A DNA stretch of 46,514 nucleotides, from the NCBI GenBank assembly GCA_002729695.1, contig PBYQ01000004.1, positions 1 through 46,514 on the forward strand, read 5' to 3'. The stretch is from Citromicrobium sp. (lineage in GTDB: Bacteria; Pseudomonadota; Alphaproteobacteria; Sphingomonadales; Sphingomonadaceae). This document shows positions 1 through 8,130 of this stretch, in pieces (position 1 is the first letter of the stretch; every line of letters starts with the position of its first letter). Position numbers and translations under genes: made by a program. The notes under the pieces were generated by a model that did not search any database, had not been told where the DNA came from, and saw only the letters and a list, made by a program, of their open reading frames with translations.

Positions 1-1
1 C

Positions 2-907
<906 letters not shown>

Positions 908-930
908 GGCGGCGTGGACCCAGGATAAAC

Positions 931-956
931 GGGCGCGGTTTGCAGGAGCCGCGCCC
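931..956 (+). terminator. Possible terminator hairpin after thiC
   Basis: An 8-bp perfect G+C stem (GGGCGCGG / CCGCGCCC) with a 10-nt loop lies 23 bp after the thiC stop. The following tract is TTGCCC rather than a real T-run, so intrinsic termination is only plausible. Confidence 0.4.
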
Positions 957-1096
957 TTGCCCGTGGGTGGCTGTTTCCGGCCCCGCCTGTGGCATAAGCA
1001 CGTCATGCACACGCCGGGCGACGCCTGCGATCGTCGAGGTGCATCTCGGCAACGGGGTTTGATAGTGCGGCATGCCGCGCTCGTATCGGCGCGCAG

Positions 1097-1798
1097 TCAG
1101 GCACCGTTGTCGATCTGAAGCGCCACGGGCTTGTGATCGGGGCCGGACATGTCGCCGAACTCGGAATGCTTGCGCTTGAACTCGCTGATGCCGGCGGCCT
1201 TGATCTTCAGGTTGTCGCTGTACAGCGCCCAGTCGAGAATGCTGCCCTTGCGCTGCGTCGAATCCGACCAGTAGCTGAAGAATTTGACGTCTTCCGGAAG
1301 GCCTAGCGCGTCCTTGCGGTCAAAATCCCAGTTCAGATCCCCGCCGATCAGCCAGGTCCCGCCGGACGTCTTCGCCGCCGCGTCCACCGCTTCGCGCAAT
1401 TGCTTCGACGTGAGGCCGGTCTGGCCCGACTTGAAATGCGCGAGGTAGATTTTCAGCTTGAAACCGCCGCTCGCGCTGGTGCTGAATTCCGCGACATCGC
1501 GGTTCAGGCCGACGAGCTTTACCGAACCGTCGAAGGTCGTCGTCTTCGTCCTGATCGCGCAGACGTACGAATTGCTGTGCCCGCCGTGCACCACGGTGGC
1601 GCTGTAGGCGGGCCCGTAGACGCTGTTGATGTGGTCCGCGATATCGGTTTCGCGGGCGGAATGGATTTCCAGCAGCGTGACGATGTCGAATTCGCTGCGG
1701 AAACAGTAATCCAGGAAATGACTGATGATGGTTTCTTTGATTTGTGGAGAAGATCGACCGACCTTCTCCACATTGAACCAGGCGACGTAGATGGCCAC
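1097..1798 (-). CDS. Endonuclease/exonuclease/phosphatase (DNase I-like) fold protein
   Basis: The 233-residue product has the full set of EEP-superfamily active-site motifs: Asn in AWFNVEK (residue 9), Glu in TLLEIHS (44), His in YLAHFKS (121), Asp/Asn in IGGDLNWD (154/156), Asp in ILDWALYS (189) and the terminal GPDHKPVAL (Asp221, His222). The family uses Mg2+ to cleave phosphodiesters in DNA, RNA or small molecules; which substrate applies here cannot be read from sequence. There is no signal peptide, so it is probably cytoplasmic. I chose the GTG at 1798 because it follows the upstream zinc-ribbon stop (1804) by 5 nt and begins with the first EEP beta-strand; a longer in-frame reading to 1915 would overlap that gene with low-complexity Arg-rich sequence. 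It is the last gene of a minus-strand set with two DUF2589 proteins. Confidence 0.85.
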   Translation of the reverse strand: MAIYVAWFNVEKVGRSSPQIKETIISHFLDYCFRSEFDIVTLLEIHSARETDIADHINSVYGPAYSATVVHGGHSNSYVCAIRTKTTTFDGSVKLVGLNRDVAEFSTSASGGFKLKIYLAHFKSGQTGLTSKQLREAVDAAAKTSGGTWLIGGDLNWDFDRKDALGLPEDVKFFSYWSDSTQRKGSILDWALYSDNLKIKAAGISEFKRKHSEFGDMSGPDHKPVALQIDNGA

Positions 1799-1803
1799 CC
1801 GCC

Positions 1804-2010
1804 TCAGTCCTGTTCCACGAGCGAGGCGGCGCGGGTCTTGATCTTTTCGTAGGCGCTGATGCCGCGTTCCAGCGTGTCGACGCTCCCAGGGGCGATCGCC
1901 AGCGCGGCGCCGCACTGGTTGCAGGCGAAGCGCGATCCCGTGGCGAGCATCCGGGGCTCGATCAGGATCGAGCCCACGGTGCAGGCGGGGCAGGGAATGG
2001 TGACACCCAT
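1804..2010 (-). CDS. Small zinc-ribbon protein
   Basis: A 68-residue protein with two CxxC knuckles (CPAC at residues 7-10, CNQC at 30-33), predicted to bind one zinc ion; the C-terminal half is a short helical tail. The start ATG overlaps the stop of the upstream DUF2589 gene (TGATG), and the stop is 5 nt from the GTG of the EEP gene, so the three are almost certainly translationally coupled. I do not recognise a named family beyond zinc ribbon. In this context it may be an adaptor for the DUF2589 proteins or the nuclease; that is inference. Confidence 0.75.
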   Translation of the reverse strand: MGVTIPCPACTVGSILIEPRMLATGSRFACNQCGAALAIAPGSVDTLERGISAYEKIKTRAASLVEQD

Positions 2011-2693
2011 CAGCTATCCTTCGCCGGGCCGGCCGGCAGCTGGATCGGTGCCATCGTGCTGGTCATCGCCTGGATGATCGTGGTGACGCCCGGCGGCAGG
2101 GGCAGCTGGCCCGCGTGCACGGTGACCGAATATTTCGCGTCGTTGCTCTTCGAATAATGCTGCTGGTCCGACGAGGCAGAGGAGCTGTCGTGGCTGACGC
2201 TGCCCTTGATCTCGACCGAGAACATGCCCCAGCCGGCCTTGGCGTCGAAGCTGGCGTCTTCCTTGGTCGAAGACGAAGTGGAGCTGGAGGTATCGTCGGT
2301 AAAGCTGCTCTTCACCTCCATGTCGAAGTTGATCGTCACATTGTCGACCGCCAGCGAATTGAGCGGCAGGATGGTGAGCAGCGGGACCTGGATCGTGGTG
2401 TCGACATGCGACACGGTGGGGTTGGTCGATCCTTCGGCGGGCGGCACGATGATGCCCTGCGTCAGGGTCATGTTGACCATCACCGGGGCGTAGCTCTTGC
2501 CCTTGTCCGCCGAATCGTCGCCTTCGACGAAGCAGGTCTTCATCAGGAAGTCGATCTGGGTCAGCGCCATCTGCTGGTTCGCCGAACAGGCGGCCATCAG
2601 CGGCCCCCCGATCAGCGCGGGCATGGGCAGCCCGGCAAATTGCTGCGCCATCGACGCAAGGGCGGGGCCGGGTACTGCGGGTGCTTCAGGCAT
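2010..2693 (-). CDS. DUF2589 domain protein (larger paralogue)
   Basis: A 227-residue protein of the uncharacterised DUF2589 family. The core is recognisable by VPLLTILPLNSLAV followed by a beta-strand NFDMEV, and by a C-terminal segment with AGQLPLPPGVTTIIQAM. The Ser/Thr/Asp-rich middle (about residues 132-145) looks like a flexible linker. The N-terminal 40 residues are Ala/Pro/Met rich with no convincing signal peptide. A strong Shine-Dalgarno (GGAGGAT) precedes the ATG. It is coupled by TGATG overlap to the zinc-ribbon gene and is preceded by a second DUF2589 gene. The family has no established function. Confidence 0.82.
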   Translation of the reverse strand: MPEAPAVPGPALASMAQQFAGLPMPALIGGPLMAACSANQQMALTQIDFLMKTCFVEGDDSADKGKSYAPVMVNMTLTQGIIVPPAEGSTNPTVSHVDTTIQVPLLTILPLNSLAVDNVTINFDMEVKSSFTDDTSSSTSSSTKEDASFDAKAGWGMFSVEIKGSVSHDSSSASSDQQHYSKSNDAKYSVTVHAGQLPLPPGVTTIIQAMTSTMAPIQLPAGPAKDS

Positions 2694-2804
2694 TGGGTCT
2701 ATCCTCCACTAAAAATCGGGTTGGTCTGTTGATCGGGAAAGCCGCGCCCGCGTCCGCGCACGGGCGGCCGGGGATGCGGGCACAGGAGAGATGTCGGCCG
2801 CGCA

Positions 2805-3377
2805 TCAGGGGATCTGCGCCTTCAGCGCGCGTTCGTAGCCCTGCATGACGATATCGACGCCCGGCGGACGCGGCCCGGCGGTGACGTGCAGCTTGATCTT
2901 CGCATTCGCCTTCGCCGCCTGGCCGGCATTCTCCCGATTGAGGAAATTGCGCCGCGTCTGCGGGAAGTTGACCAGCATCTCGTCCTCGTGGTTCACGAGT
3001 TCGACATCCATTTCGAGTTCGAGCGACTCGATCTGCAGCTCGTTCATCGGCACGAGCGAGATCAGCGGAACGAATACCGAATGGCTCTGCGGCCCCTCCG
3101 CGGTTTCGCGGGCAAAGCGCATCTCGACCAGCTTGGGGCTGAGGAAGCGCGTGTCCCCGCCGACGCCGCTGCCGCCACCGTCACCGCCTTGGCTGAAGCC
3201 GACGTTTTCGTACCGCGGCTCCTGGTTTTCGTAGCGCGCGTTGTTCCCGCGCTCCTGCTCTTCGGAGCCGGTGTGGAAGAATTCGAACAGCGCTTCGAGC
3301 TGCTGCCCCTCGACCCCGCGCACCGCGCCGGTAATCGCGCTCTGGATGCCGTTTACCAGATCGGTGAACCTGATCAT
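2805..3377 (-). CDS. DUF2589 domain protein (smaller paralogue)
   Basis: A 190-residue protein paralogous to the gene at 2010-2693: the same core pattern VPLISLVPMNELQIESLELEMDV appears here in short form (VPLISLVPMNEL then ELEMDVEL), and the C-terminus carries GPRPPGVDIVMQGYERAL, matching the LPPGVTTIIQAM segment of its partner. The N-terminus (MIRFTDLVNGIQSAI) is amphipathic helical, followed by a polar Glu/Asn/Gly-rich linker (residues about 35-75). The ATG at 3377 has an AGGAGG about 8 nt upstream; an earlier in-frame start at 3539 would add Arg/Pro-rich sequence and is less likely. It is probably the first gene of the four-gene set. No function is known. Confidence 0.8.
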   Translation of the reverse strand: MIRFTDLVNGIQSAITGAVRGVEGQQLEALFEFFHTGSEEQERGNNARYENQEPRYENVGFSQGGDGGGSGVGGDTRFLSPKLVEMRFARETAEGPQSHSVFVPLISLVPMNELQIESLELEMDVELVNHEDEMLVNFPQTRRNFLNRENAGQAAKANAKIKLHVTAGPRPPGVDIVMQGYERALKAQIP

Positions 3378-3841
3378 CGCGGGCCCTCCTGCAAGGGTGA
3401 CGCCCGGAACGCTCGCCGCCCGGGTCTGAGGGCAGACTGCGACGAGCATGCCGCGCTGTCGCGCACGGCTGCCTCGGTTTCGGATGGCGGGACGGGTTGG
3501 GGAGCGCGGTACAGGGGGCAATGCGGAGCGCACCCGCATGGCGCTCTCGAGGCGAGGCCGACGATCCGAACCGCCGGACTCCGCAGAGCGCGGGGACGAG
3601 GCTTTAGGCTAGCGGCGCAGGGTGGCGGTGCTGGTTGAGCCCCGGCGGATTAGGTCCATAGTGGATGCATTGGTTGCGGGATGCGGGGATGTCTCGGTTG
3701 CCGACGGCGTGACGCCGATGGTGATCGTACTGACGCTGGCCGACAGCAAGATGATCGAGCACCGCGACTGCGTTGGCTACGCGCCGCTTCTGGCGGCGGG
3801 GCGCGAGGAGCGGGCTTGGGGGGGTAGGCTGGGGGACTGGC
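3378..3841. other. Stretch with no convincing gene between DUF2589 and the thiC remnant
   Basis: This should contain the promoter of the minus-strand DUF2589 set. A plus-strand frame (about 3622-3882) reads without stops through a hydrophobic segment (VTPMVIVLTLADSKMIEH). It has no clear ribosome site and no recognisable homology, and it runs out of frame into the thiC remnant. I cannot support it as a gene; it may be decayed coding sequence. Confidence 0.4.
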
Positions 3842-3997
3842 TTTGCGGCGAGGCAGGGCTCGGACAGCTATCTGGCGAGTGAAAGCGTCAAGGGGGAGGC
3901 CTCAGCGGAAGAGGCCGGGCAAGCGTCTGAGGGGATGGAGAAAATGGGTCAGGTCAACAGGGAGAAGGGGGAGCGTTTGTCTTTGTCGGAAGGTTGA
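3842..3997 (+). pseudogene. Diverged partial copy of the thiC 3' end
   Basis: Translated in the plus frame, this segment reads [14 protein letters not shown], then SAEEAGQASEGMEKM, and aligns without gaps to the last part of thiC at 737-889 ([29 protein letters not shown]). By my count 29 of 51 residues are identical, and a 20-nt run (TCGGACAGCTATCTGGCGAG) is identical at DNA level. Nothing upstream of 3842 resembles thiC, so only the extreme 3' end was duplicated or left behind. It ends in a stop codon at 3995-3997. The two copies bracket the DUF2589/EEP set. Confidence 0.85.
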
Positions 3998-3999
3998 GA

Positions 4000-4920
4000 T
4001 TATCCTAGGCGTTTCAGAGCGGCTCTATTTTCCGCGTCGGGGTGATCGCTCCAATTGCACGAACCGCAGGTACTGTAGCCGGCGCCATCTGGTGGTACAC
4101 TCATATCATAATGATTACGAATGTCGTGCGACGAGCAGTTTGGGCAGACTTCTATCTTTGACGATTTTTCTCGATAGACCAATTGCATGATATGCCCCAG
4201 TAGGGTGTCAACCGCTTGTGTGATAATTCGCGAATACAGCCGATTTGCAGTCCGTGCGTGTGTGAGCCAGCCAACTAAAGACCAAGTCTTCTCGGCGGTA
4301 TTCTTAAGATAGCTCCGGAGCTCTTTTTCACTTCGTCCCGGGCACAAGTGATCAAAGAAAATATTCGTCCAAGCTCGGAAATCGGCAGCCTTCGGCTCAT
4401 CCTCTGGGATGGCTTCTGGCAGCATTCGCCGCAGGGCTTCTATTAACGAGAGTAGACATTCTCGAAGCAGCATTCCAATTGCTTGGAAATCCTCAACCTC
4501 GACAGCTAGTTCGGAGCGGCTAACTGCTTGATCCCATCGGCGAGAAACCTCGTTGAATGGATCAGGGTCAAAGTCTTCAAGTCGAGTGTTTCGGCTCATT
4601 AAACGAGCCATCAAGCCTATGTGAAATGACAAGGTGTAATCGAGACTCGGAAAATGGGTTTGAGAATAAAGATTCGTAATATTTGTTATGACCCACCATC
4701 GCCCTTTGTCCGTCACCACATCCCATATATCATATTGGTCTCCTTGGACGTGGTCGGTTCTAATTTTTTCAGCGCTTAGTACCTTTTCGTCATCCGCTTC
4801 AAGCTCAACATAACGTGCGATGTCCTGCTCGGAATCTGGATCGCGGACCGGACTGTATCTTTGCGCCTCATCTGCGGGGATGGGGTGAGTGTGTACGCAG
4901 TCGTCTAATTCTTCAGGCAT
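4000..4920 (-). CDS. Hypothetical protein with C-terminal zinc ribbon, AT-richer than neighbours
   Basis: I do not recognise this 306-residue protein. What can be seen: an acidic N-terminal 60 residues, a mixed alpha/beta part (DQYDIWDVVTDKGRWWVIT), a helical central body (about residues 85-250) and a C-terminal treble of Cys pairs (C259-x2-C262 and C285-x2-C288) that should form a zinc ribbon. There is no signal peptide or membrane segment. The gene is close to 47-50% GC by eye and uses A/T-ending codons, against roughly 65% GC around it, which signals recent acquisition. It is divergent from the antitoxin/toxin pair and abuts the thiC remnant. A defence-type role would fit the context but is a guess. 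Confidence 0.75.
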   Translation of the reverse strand: MPEELDDCVHTHPIPADEAQRYSPVRDPDSEQDIARYVELEADDEKVLSAEKIRTDHVQGDQYDIWDVVTDKGRWWVITNITNLYSQTHFPSLDYTLSFHIGLMARLMSRNTRLEDFDPDPFNEVSRRWDQAVSRSELAVEVEDFQAIGMLLRECLLSLIEALRRMLPEAIPEDEPKAADFRAWTNIFFDHLCPGRSEKELRSYLKNTAEKTWSLVGWLTHARTANRLYSRIITQAVDTLLGHIMQLVYREKSSKIEVCPNCSSHDIRNHYDMSVPPDGAGYSTCGSCNWSDHPDAENRAALKRLG

Positions 4921-5007
4921 ACCCAGTCTCGAAATTGCTTTAAGGCATTCGTATGGTCTTATCCGTAAAGTAGGAACACCGATCTGCTGGTGTGTTTCAG
5001 AATCATT

Positions 5008-5017
5008 TGTTATAACA
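5008..5017. promoter_or_regulatory. Palindrome overlapping probable promoter of antitoxin gene
   Basis: TGTTATAACA is a perfect 10-bp palindrome ending 5 nt before the antitoxin ATG. AbrB/MazE-type antitoxins usually repress their own operon by binding such dyads, so this is a candidate autoregulatory operator; it could equally contain a -10 element (TATAAC). A GGAAC at 4973-4977 followed 15 nt later by TGTT is a weak match to an EcfG promoter. Confidence 0.4.
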
Positions 5018-5022
5018 CCCGT

Positions 5023-5250
5023 ATGAACAAACCCCTCAAAATCACCAAGATCGGCAATTCCGCCGGGATCGTCCTGCCTAAGGAAGTGCTGGCGCGTCTG
5101 CGGGTGGGGCCGGGCGATCGGCTCTATCTGTCCGAAGCGCCGGACGGGGTGCGGCTGACGGCGGTCGATCCGGATTTTGCTGCGAAGATGGATGCTGCCG
5201 AGGCGATCATGCGCGAGGATCGCGATATCCTGCGCGAACTGGCGAAGTGA
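5023..5250 (+). CDS. AbrB/MazE/SpoVT-type antitoxin
   Basis: A 75-residue swapped-hairpin DNA-binding protein: KITKIGNSAGIVLPKEVLARL followed by VGPGDRLYLSE is the standard AbrB/SpoVT signature (residues 6-40), with a C-terminal acidic helix (MDAAEAIMREDRDILREL) of the kind that wraps the toxin. It lies upstream of a Doc toxin gene, the usual antitoxin-first order. The ATG at 5023 is preferred over 4990 because the upstream 11 residues (MCFRIICYNTR) do not belong to the fold and cover the promoter region. Together the pair form a type II toxin-antitoxin module in which this protein neutralises Doc and represses the operon. Confidence 0.9.
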   Translation: MNKPLKITKIGNSAGIVLPKEVLARLRVGPGDRLYLSEAPDGVRLTAVDPDFAAKMDAAEAIMREDRDILRELAK

Positions 5251-5260
5251 TTGCCGCTGC

Positions 5261-5374
5261 TCCTCCCCTCCCCACGGGGAGGGGATCGAGGGGTGGGGGA
5301 TCGATGCTTGGAGTCAAGCGCGGCCGACCAGCCCCGTACACCCACCCCCAACCCCTCCCTCAAGGGAGGGGGGA
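5261..5374. repeat. Composite palindromic repeat between antitoxin and toxin
   Basis: Two hairpins border this spacer: TCCCCTCCCC-AC-GGGGAGGGGA (5264-5285, perfect) and CCCTCCCT-CA-AGGGAGGG (about 5353-5370), with an inner pair GAGGGGTGGGGG / CCCACCCCCAACCCC between them. A related composite element occurs at 27279-27414. Its right end supplies the purine-rich ribosome-binding sequence of the toxin gene. Confidence 0.75.
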
Positions 5375-5377
5375 AGT

Positions 5378-5767
5378 TTGACCGAGCGCATCGAACCCGA
5401 GTGGCTCTCGCTAGACCTCGCACTTGCCATCCATGATCGCCAGTTGGCCGAGCATGGCGGGCCTACGGGCGTGCGCGATCAGGGGATGCTCGAAAGTGCG
5501 CTGGCCCGTCCGCTGAACCAGTGGACCTATGGCGAGGACGATCTTTGCGCGCTCGCCGCCGCCTACGCCTATGGCATTGCGCGCAACCATCCCTTTGCCG
5601 ACGGCAACAAGCGCACGGCGTGGGTGTTTGCGCGGCTGTTCCTCAGGCTGAACGGGCAGGCGCTTTCGTTTGCGCCGAGGGAGGCGATCGACATCGTGCT
5701 GGCGCTGGCCGCGGGCGAACTTTCGGAAGACGAGCTGGCCGACTGGTTCCGCCAGCACCTCGCCTAA
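5378..5767 (+). CDS. doc: Death-on-curing (Doc/Fic-fold) toxin
   Basis: The 129-residue product carries the Fic/Doc catalytic motif HPFADGNKRTAW at residues 71-82. Doc proteins phosphorylate elongation factor EF-Tu using ATP and stall translation; here the His (71) and the GNKR anion-hole residues are intact. The length matches Doc (about 125 residues) and not full Fic AMP-transferases. The start is inferred as TTG at 5378, directly after AGGGAGGGGGGAAG, since the in-frame sequence further upstream is the translated repeat. The stop overlaps the tail-to-tail yaiI gene by 3 bp. It pairs with the AbrB-type antitoxin 127 bp upstream. Confidence 0.9.
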   Translation: MTERIEPEWLSLDLALAIHDRQLAEHGGPTGVRDQGMLESALARPLNQWTYGEDDLCALAAAYAYGIARNHPFADGNKRTAWVFARLFLRLNGQALSFAPREAIDIVLALAAGELSEDELADWFRQHLA

Positions 5768-6252
5768 ACCCGCGCCATCCGCACCAGCACCCGGTCCAGC
5801 GCCTGCAGGAACCGCGAGCGGTCCGCCTTGCTGAACGGCGGCGGGCCTCCGCCAGCCGCGCCGAGGGGGCCGTCCATCCCGGCGCGCAGGTCTTCCATGA
5901 TGGCGCGGGTGGCGATGGCGTTGCCGATGCTGGCGGCGTCGAGGCTTTTGCCGTCGTGGCGCAGGACCACGGCGCCTGCGTTGATGCAGCGCTCGGCCAG
6001 CAGGATGTCGGCGGTGATCACCACGGTGCCTGTATTGGCGTGCTCCGCGATCCAGTCGTCCGCCGCGTCGAAGCCATCCGAGACCACCACGCGCTTGACC
6101 CGCTCGCTCACCGGCACGCGGAAGGGGCTGTTGCTGACCACGCGGACATGCGCCTTGTGGCGCTGCGCCACGCGGTAGATTTCTTCCTTCACCGGGCAGG
6201 CGTCGGCATCGACCAGGATGGTGGGGGCGGGGATGGTGGTGGGTTCGCTCAC
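5764..6252 (-). CDS. YaiI/YqxD family (UPF0178, DUF188) protein
   Basis: A 162-residue protein with the family signature ILVDADACPVKEEIYRVA at the N-terminus, VVSNSPFRVP, VVITADILLAERC and the C-terminal GGPPPFSKADRSRFLQALDR. The fold is PIN/NYN-like with acidic residues (DADAC, DILLA) suggesting a metal-dependent nuclease site, but no biochemical role is established. It converges on doc with overlapping stop codons. There is no sign that it belongs to the accessory patch; codon use is that of the chromosome. Confidence 0.93.
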   Translation of the reverse strand: MSEPTTIPAPTILVDADACPVKEEIYRVAQRHKAHVRVVSNSPFRVPVSERVKRVVVSDGFDAADDWIAEHANTGTVVITADILLAERCINAGAVVLRHDGKSLDAASIGNAIATRAIMEDLRAGMDGPLGAAGGGPPPFSKADRSRFLQALDRVLVRMARV

Positions 6253-6326
6253 GCAAGGCTTCCTAGCGAAGATCGCGGCATCGCCAAAACTTTCCTACTC
6301 GGCGCAAATCTGCCTTAACCTCTTCG

Positions 6327-6926
6327 ATGAGCACTCCCGAAAACCCCCCCGCCCGCACGCCTGCCATCGCCGACGTGCCCTATGTCCCGCCCGAAGACCG
6401 CTGGAGCAAGCCCAAGATGGCCGAGTTCCTGCGCGTACTCGCCGCGCACCAGTGCGTTGCGGCGGCGGCGCGCGCGGTCGGCATGTCGCGCCAGTCGGCG
6501 TACAAGCTGCGCAACCGGCTGAAGGGCGAGCCGTTCGATATCGCGTGGGAAGCGGCGTTCCAGCATGGCTACGACGCGCTGCACCAGGCCGCGCTCGAAC
6601 GCGCGCTGCACGGGGTGGAGGAGCCGGTGTTCCACGGCGGCGAACAGGTCGGCACGCGGCGGCGGTATGACGAGCGGCTGACCGTCTTCCTCCTCGCGCG
6701 CCGCAATGCACAGGGGGCGCAGCGATTGTCGCGCTATGGCGCCGCGGCGGAGTTCTGGTCCGACCGGTGGGAGAAGATGCTCGATCTGGTCGAGCACGGG
6801 CCGGTCGTGTGGCAGGATGCCGACGGCAAGCGCGCGCGGCCCGACGATGCGAAGCTGGGCGAAGAGCTACTGCTGCGCCACGCGCTCGACGCGGGCGAGG
6901 ATCGCAGGCGCAACGGCAAGCGGTAG
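6327..6926 (+). CDS. Conserved HTH-containing hypothetical protein
   Basis: A 199-residue protein with a helix-turn-helix at about residues 44-66 (VAAAARAVGMSRQSAYKLRNRL), preceded by a Pro-rich N-terminus and followed by a helical segment (AWEAAFQHGYDALHQAALERAL) and a basic tail. The arrangement resembles DNA-packaging or transposase-type HTH domains, yet no catalytic domain follows. I believe similar proteins are common in Sphingomonadales as single genes; function unknown. It is preceded by yaiI in divergent orientation with only 74 bp between. Confidence 0.75.
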   Translation: MSTPENPPARTPAIADVPYVPPEDRWSKPKMAEFLRVLAAHQCVAAAARAVGMSRQSAYKLRNRLKGEPFDIAWEAAFQHGYDALHQAALERALHGVEEPVFHGGEQVGTRRRYDERLTVFLLARRNAQGAQRLSRYGAAAEFWSDRWEKMLDLVEHGPVVWQDADGKRARPDDAKLGEELLLRHALDAGEDRRRNGKR

Positions 6927-7040
6927 GGTGCGGCGCAAATTTCGCGCGAAAAACGCGGATGTGTCACCCGGTGCGGCTCTGCCCTTGGACAAAAGCGTGT
7001 CCTTTCAGAGGTTTGGCCCGTGCGGGGAGGGGCGGGAGGA

Positions 7041-7071
7041 AGGGTGACAGGTGCGTGACACGTGTCACCCT
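7041..7071. promoter_or_regulatory. Nested inverted repeats upstream of outer-membrane protein gene
   Basis: GTGACACGTGTCAC (7055-7068) is a perfect 14-bp palindrome. In addition AGGGTGACA (7041-7049) and TGTCACCCT (7063-7071) form a perfect 9-bp inverted pair, and another TGTCACCC sits at 6962-6969. The cluster of GTGACA half-sites lies 114 bp before the next gene and looks like a regulator binding region. Confidence 0.5.
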
Positions 7072-7184
7072 GTCGCCCGGCGCGCGGCCTGCCTCGCGTC
7101 CCGCCTGTCGATATGTCGGGTGCGCGATTGTCGCTGCGCCGCCGCGCCTGTATCGCCTTGCGGAGATTTCGGGGGGGACCGACC

Positions 7185-7679
7185 ATGATGAAGCCAGCAC
7201 TCTGCGCCGCCGCGACGATCCTGATCGCGGGCCTGCCGCAGCAGGCCTTTGCGCAGGTGGCGGTGGAAGCCAACGTCGCGCGCGCCGATTCCGAATGGGG
7301 GGCGGAACTGGGCGCGGGCTACAGCTTCAAGCTCAAGGGGCTGGCGATCCGCCCGATGGGCGGCGTGCTGGTCTACCAGGGCGACAACGACCGCTATTAC
7401 CAGGACGATATCGGCGGCGGCCAGACCCGCTGCCGCGACCGGAGCAACGGCCAGTTCGCCGACGACGCGAATTGCGACGACACCGCCTTCAAACCCTACG
7501 CCAAGGTCGAGGGGACGTTCACGCTGCTCGGCAGCGCGGAGGCGGGCCTCGGCGCGCGGTACAGCGGCGACGAAGTGCAGCCTTACGCCACGGCCAGCTT
7601 CCCCGTGGCTCCGCGCATCCGGATCAAGGCCAATGCCGGGCGCGACTATTACGCGCTGGGCCTCAGGGCGGATTTCTGA
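7185..7679 (+). CDS. Small outer-membrane beta-barrel-like protein
   Basis: A 164-residue exported protein: signal peptide MMKPALCAAATILIAGLPQQ with a cleavage site after AFA, then alternating strands typical of a small porin-like barrel (VAVEANVARADSEWGAELGAGYSF, YATASFPVAPRIRIKANAG), ending in YYALGLRADF with the C-terminal Phe that signals BAM-dependent insertion. There is one Cys pair (TRCRD, ANCDD). No named family recognised. The ATG at 7185 was chosen over 7062 because it opens a proper signal peptide and follows GGGGGGACC. Confidence 0.75.
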   Translation: MMKPALCAAATILIAGLPQQAFAQVAVEANVARADSEWGAELGAGYSFKLKGLAIRPMGGVLVYQGDNDRYYQDDIGGGQTRCRDRSNGQFADDANCDDTAFKPYAKVEGTFTLLGSAEAGLGARYSGDEVQPYATASFPVAPRIRIKANAGRDYYALGLRADF

Positions 7680-7903
7680 GGCACGATTAGGCGATCGGGC
7701 GAAGGCGTGCTATACAGCCGCCGCTGACGTCGAAATTTGCGACGGACTTCGAAATTTGCTTCGCCGCTTGCCACCAGAGCCACCAGCTTGAACCGGCCCC
7801 GGCGTAAACCAGACGACGTTTTCCTTTCTTTGGACGACCTGACGCACATCCTCGCCGCACGTCGCGGCGGGGCAACCAAACGCGTTCTCGAAAGGAACAC
7901 ATC

Positions 7904-8116
7904 ATGGCCAAGACTGGCACCGTAAAATTCTTCAACGCCGACAAGGGCTACGGCTTCATCCAGCCCGACGACGGCTCGCCCGACAGCTTCGTGCACATCA
8001 CCGCCGTGCAGGCCGCCGGGATGCAGTCGCTCGATAAGGACCAGCGCCTCAACTATGAAGTTGAGCAGGGCCGCAACGGGAAGGAAAGCGCCGTCAACCT
8101 TTCCTCGGCCGACTAG
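7904..8116 (+). CDS. Cold-shock protein (CspA family)
   Basis: A 70-residue OB-fold protein with both RNA-binding motifs: KGYGFI (RNP1, residues 14-19) and DSFVHI (RNP2, 27-32). It binds single-stranded RNA/DNA as a chaperone. A clear GGAACAC ribosome site precedes the ATG. The 224-bp region upstream is long for this genome and could hold a structured cold-shock leader; it has no ORF of note. Followed by a strong intrinsic terminator. Confidence 0.96.
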   Translation: MAKTGTVKFFNADKGYGFIQPDDGSPDSFVHITAVQAAGMQSLDKDQRLNYEVEQGRNGKESAVNLSSAD

Positions 8117-8130
8117 GCCAAAGCCGACAG

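Noticed and set aside
2805..3539. Longer start for the smaller DUF2589 protein
   Set aside because: The added 54 residues are Arg/Pro-rich and lack a ribosome site, whereas 3377 has a strong AGGAGG.
3622..3882. Possible 86-residue protein before the thiC remnant
   Set aside because: No ribosome site, no family, and it runs out of frame into the remnant; I mention it only as possible decayed sequence.
5411..6256. Long minus-strand frame antisense to doc and in another frame of yaiI
   Set aside because: Its translation is Arg/Gly/His-rich low complexity, and two well-recognised genes (doc, yaiI) occupy the same DNA.
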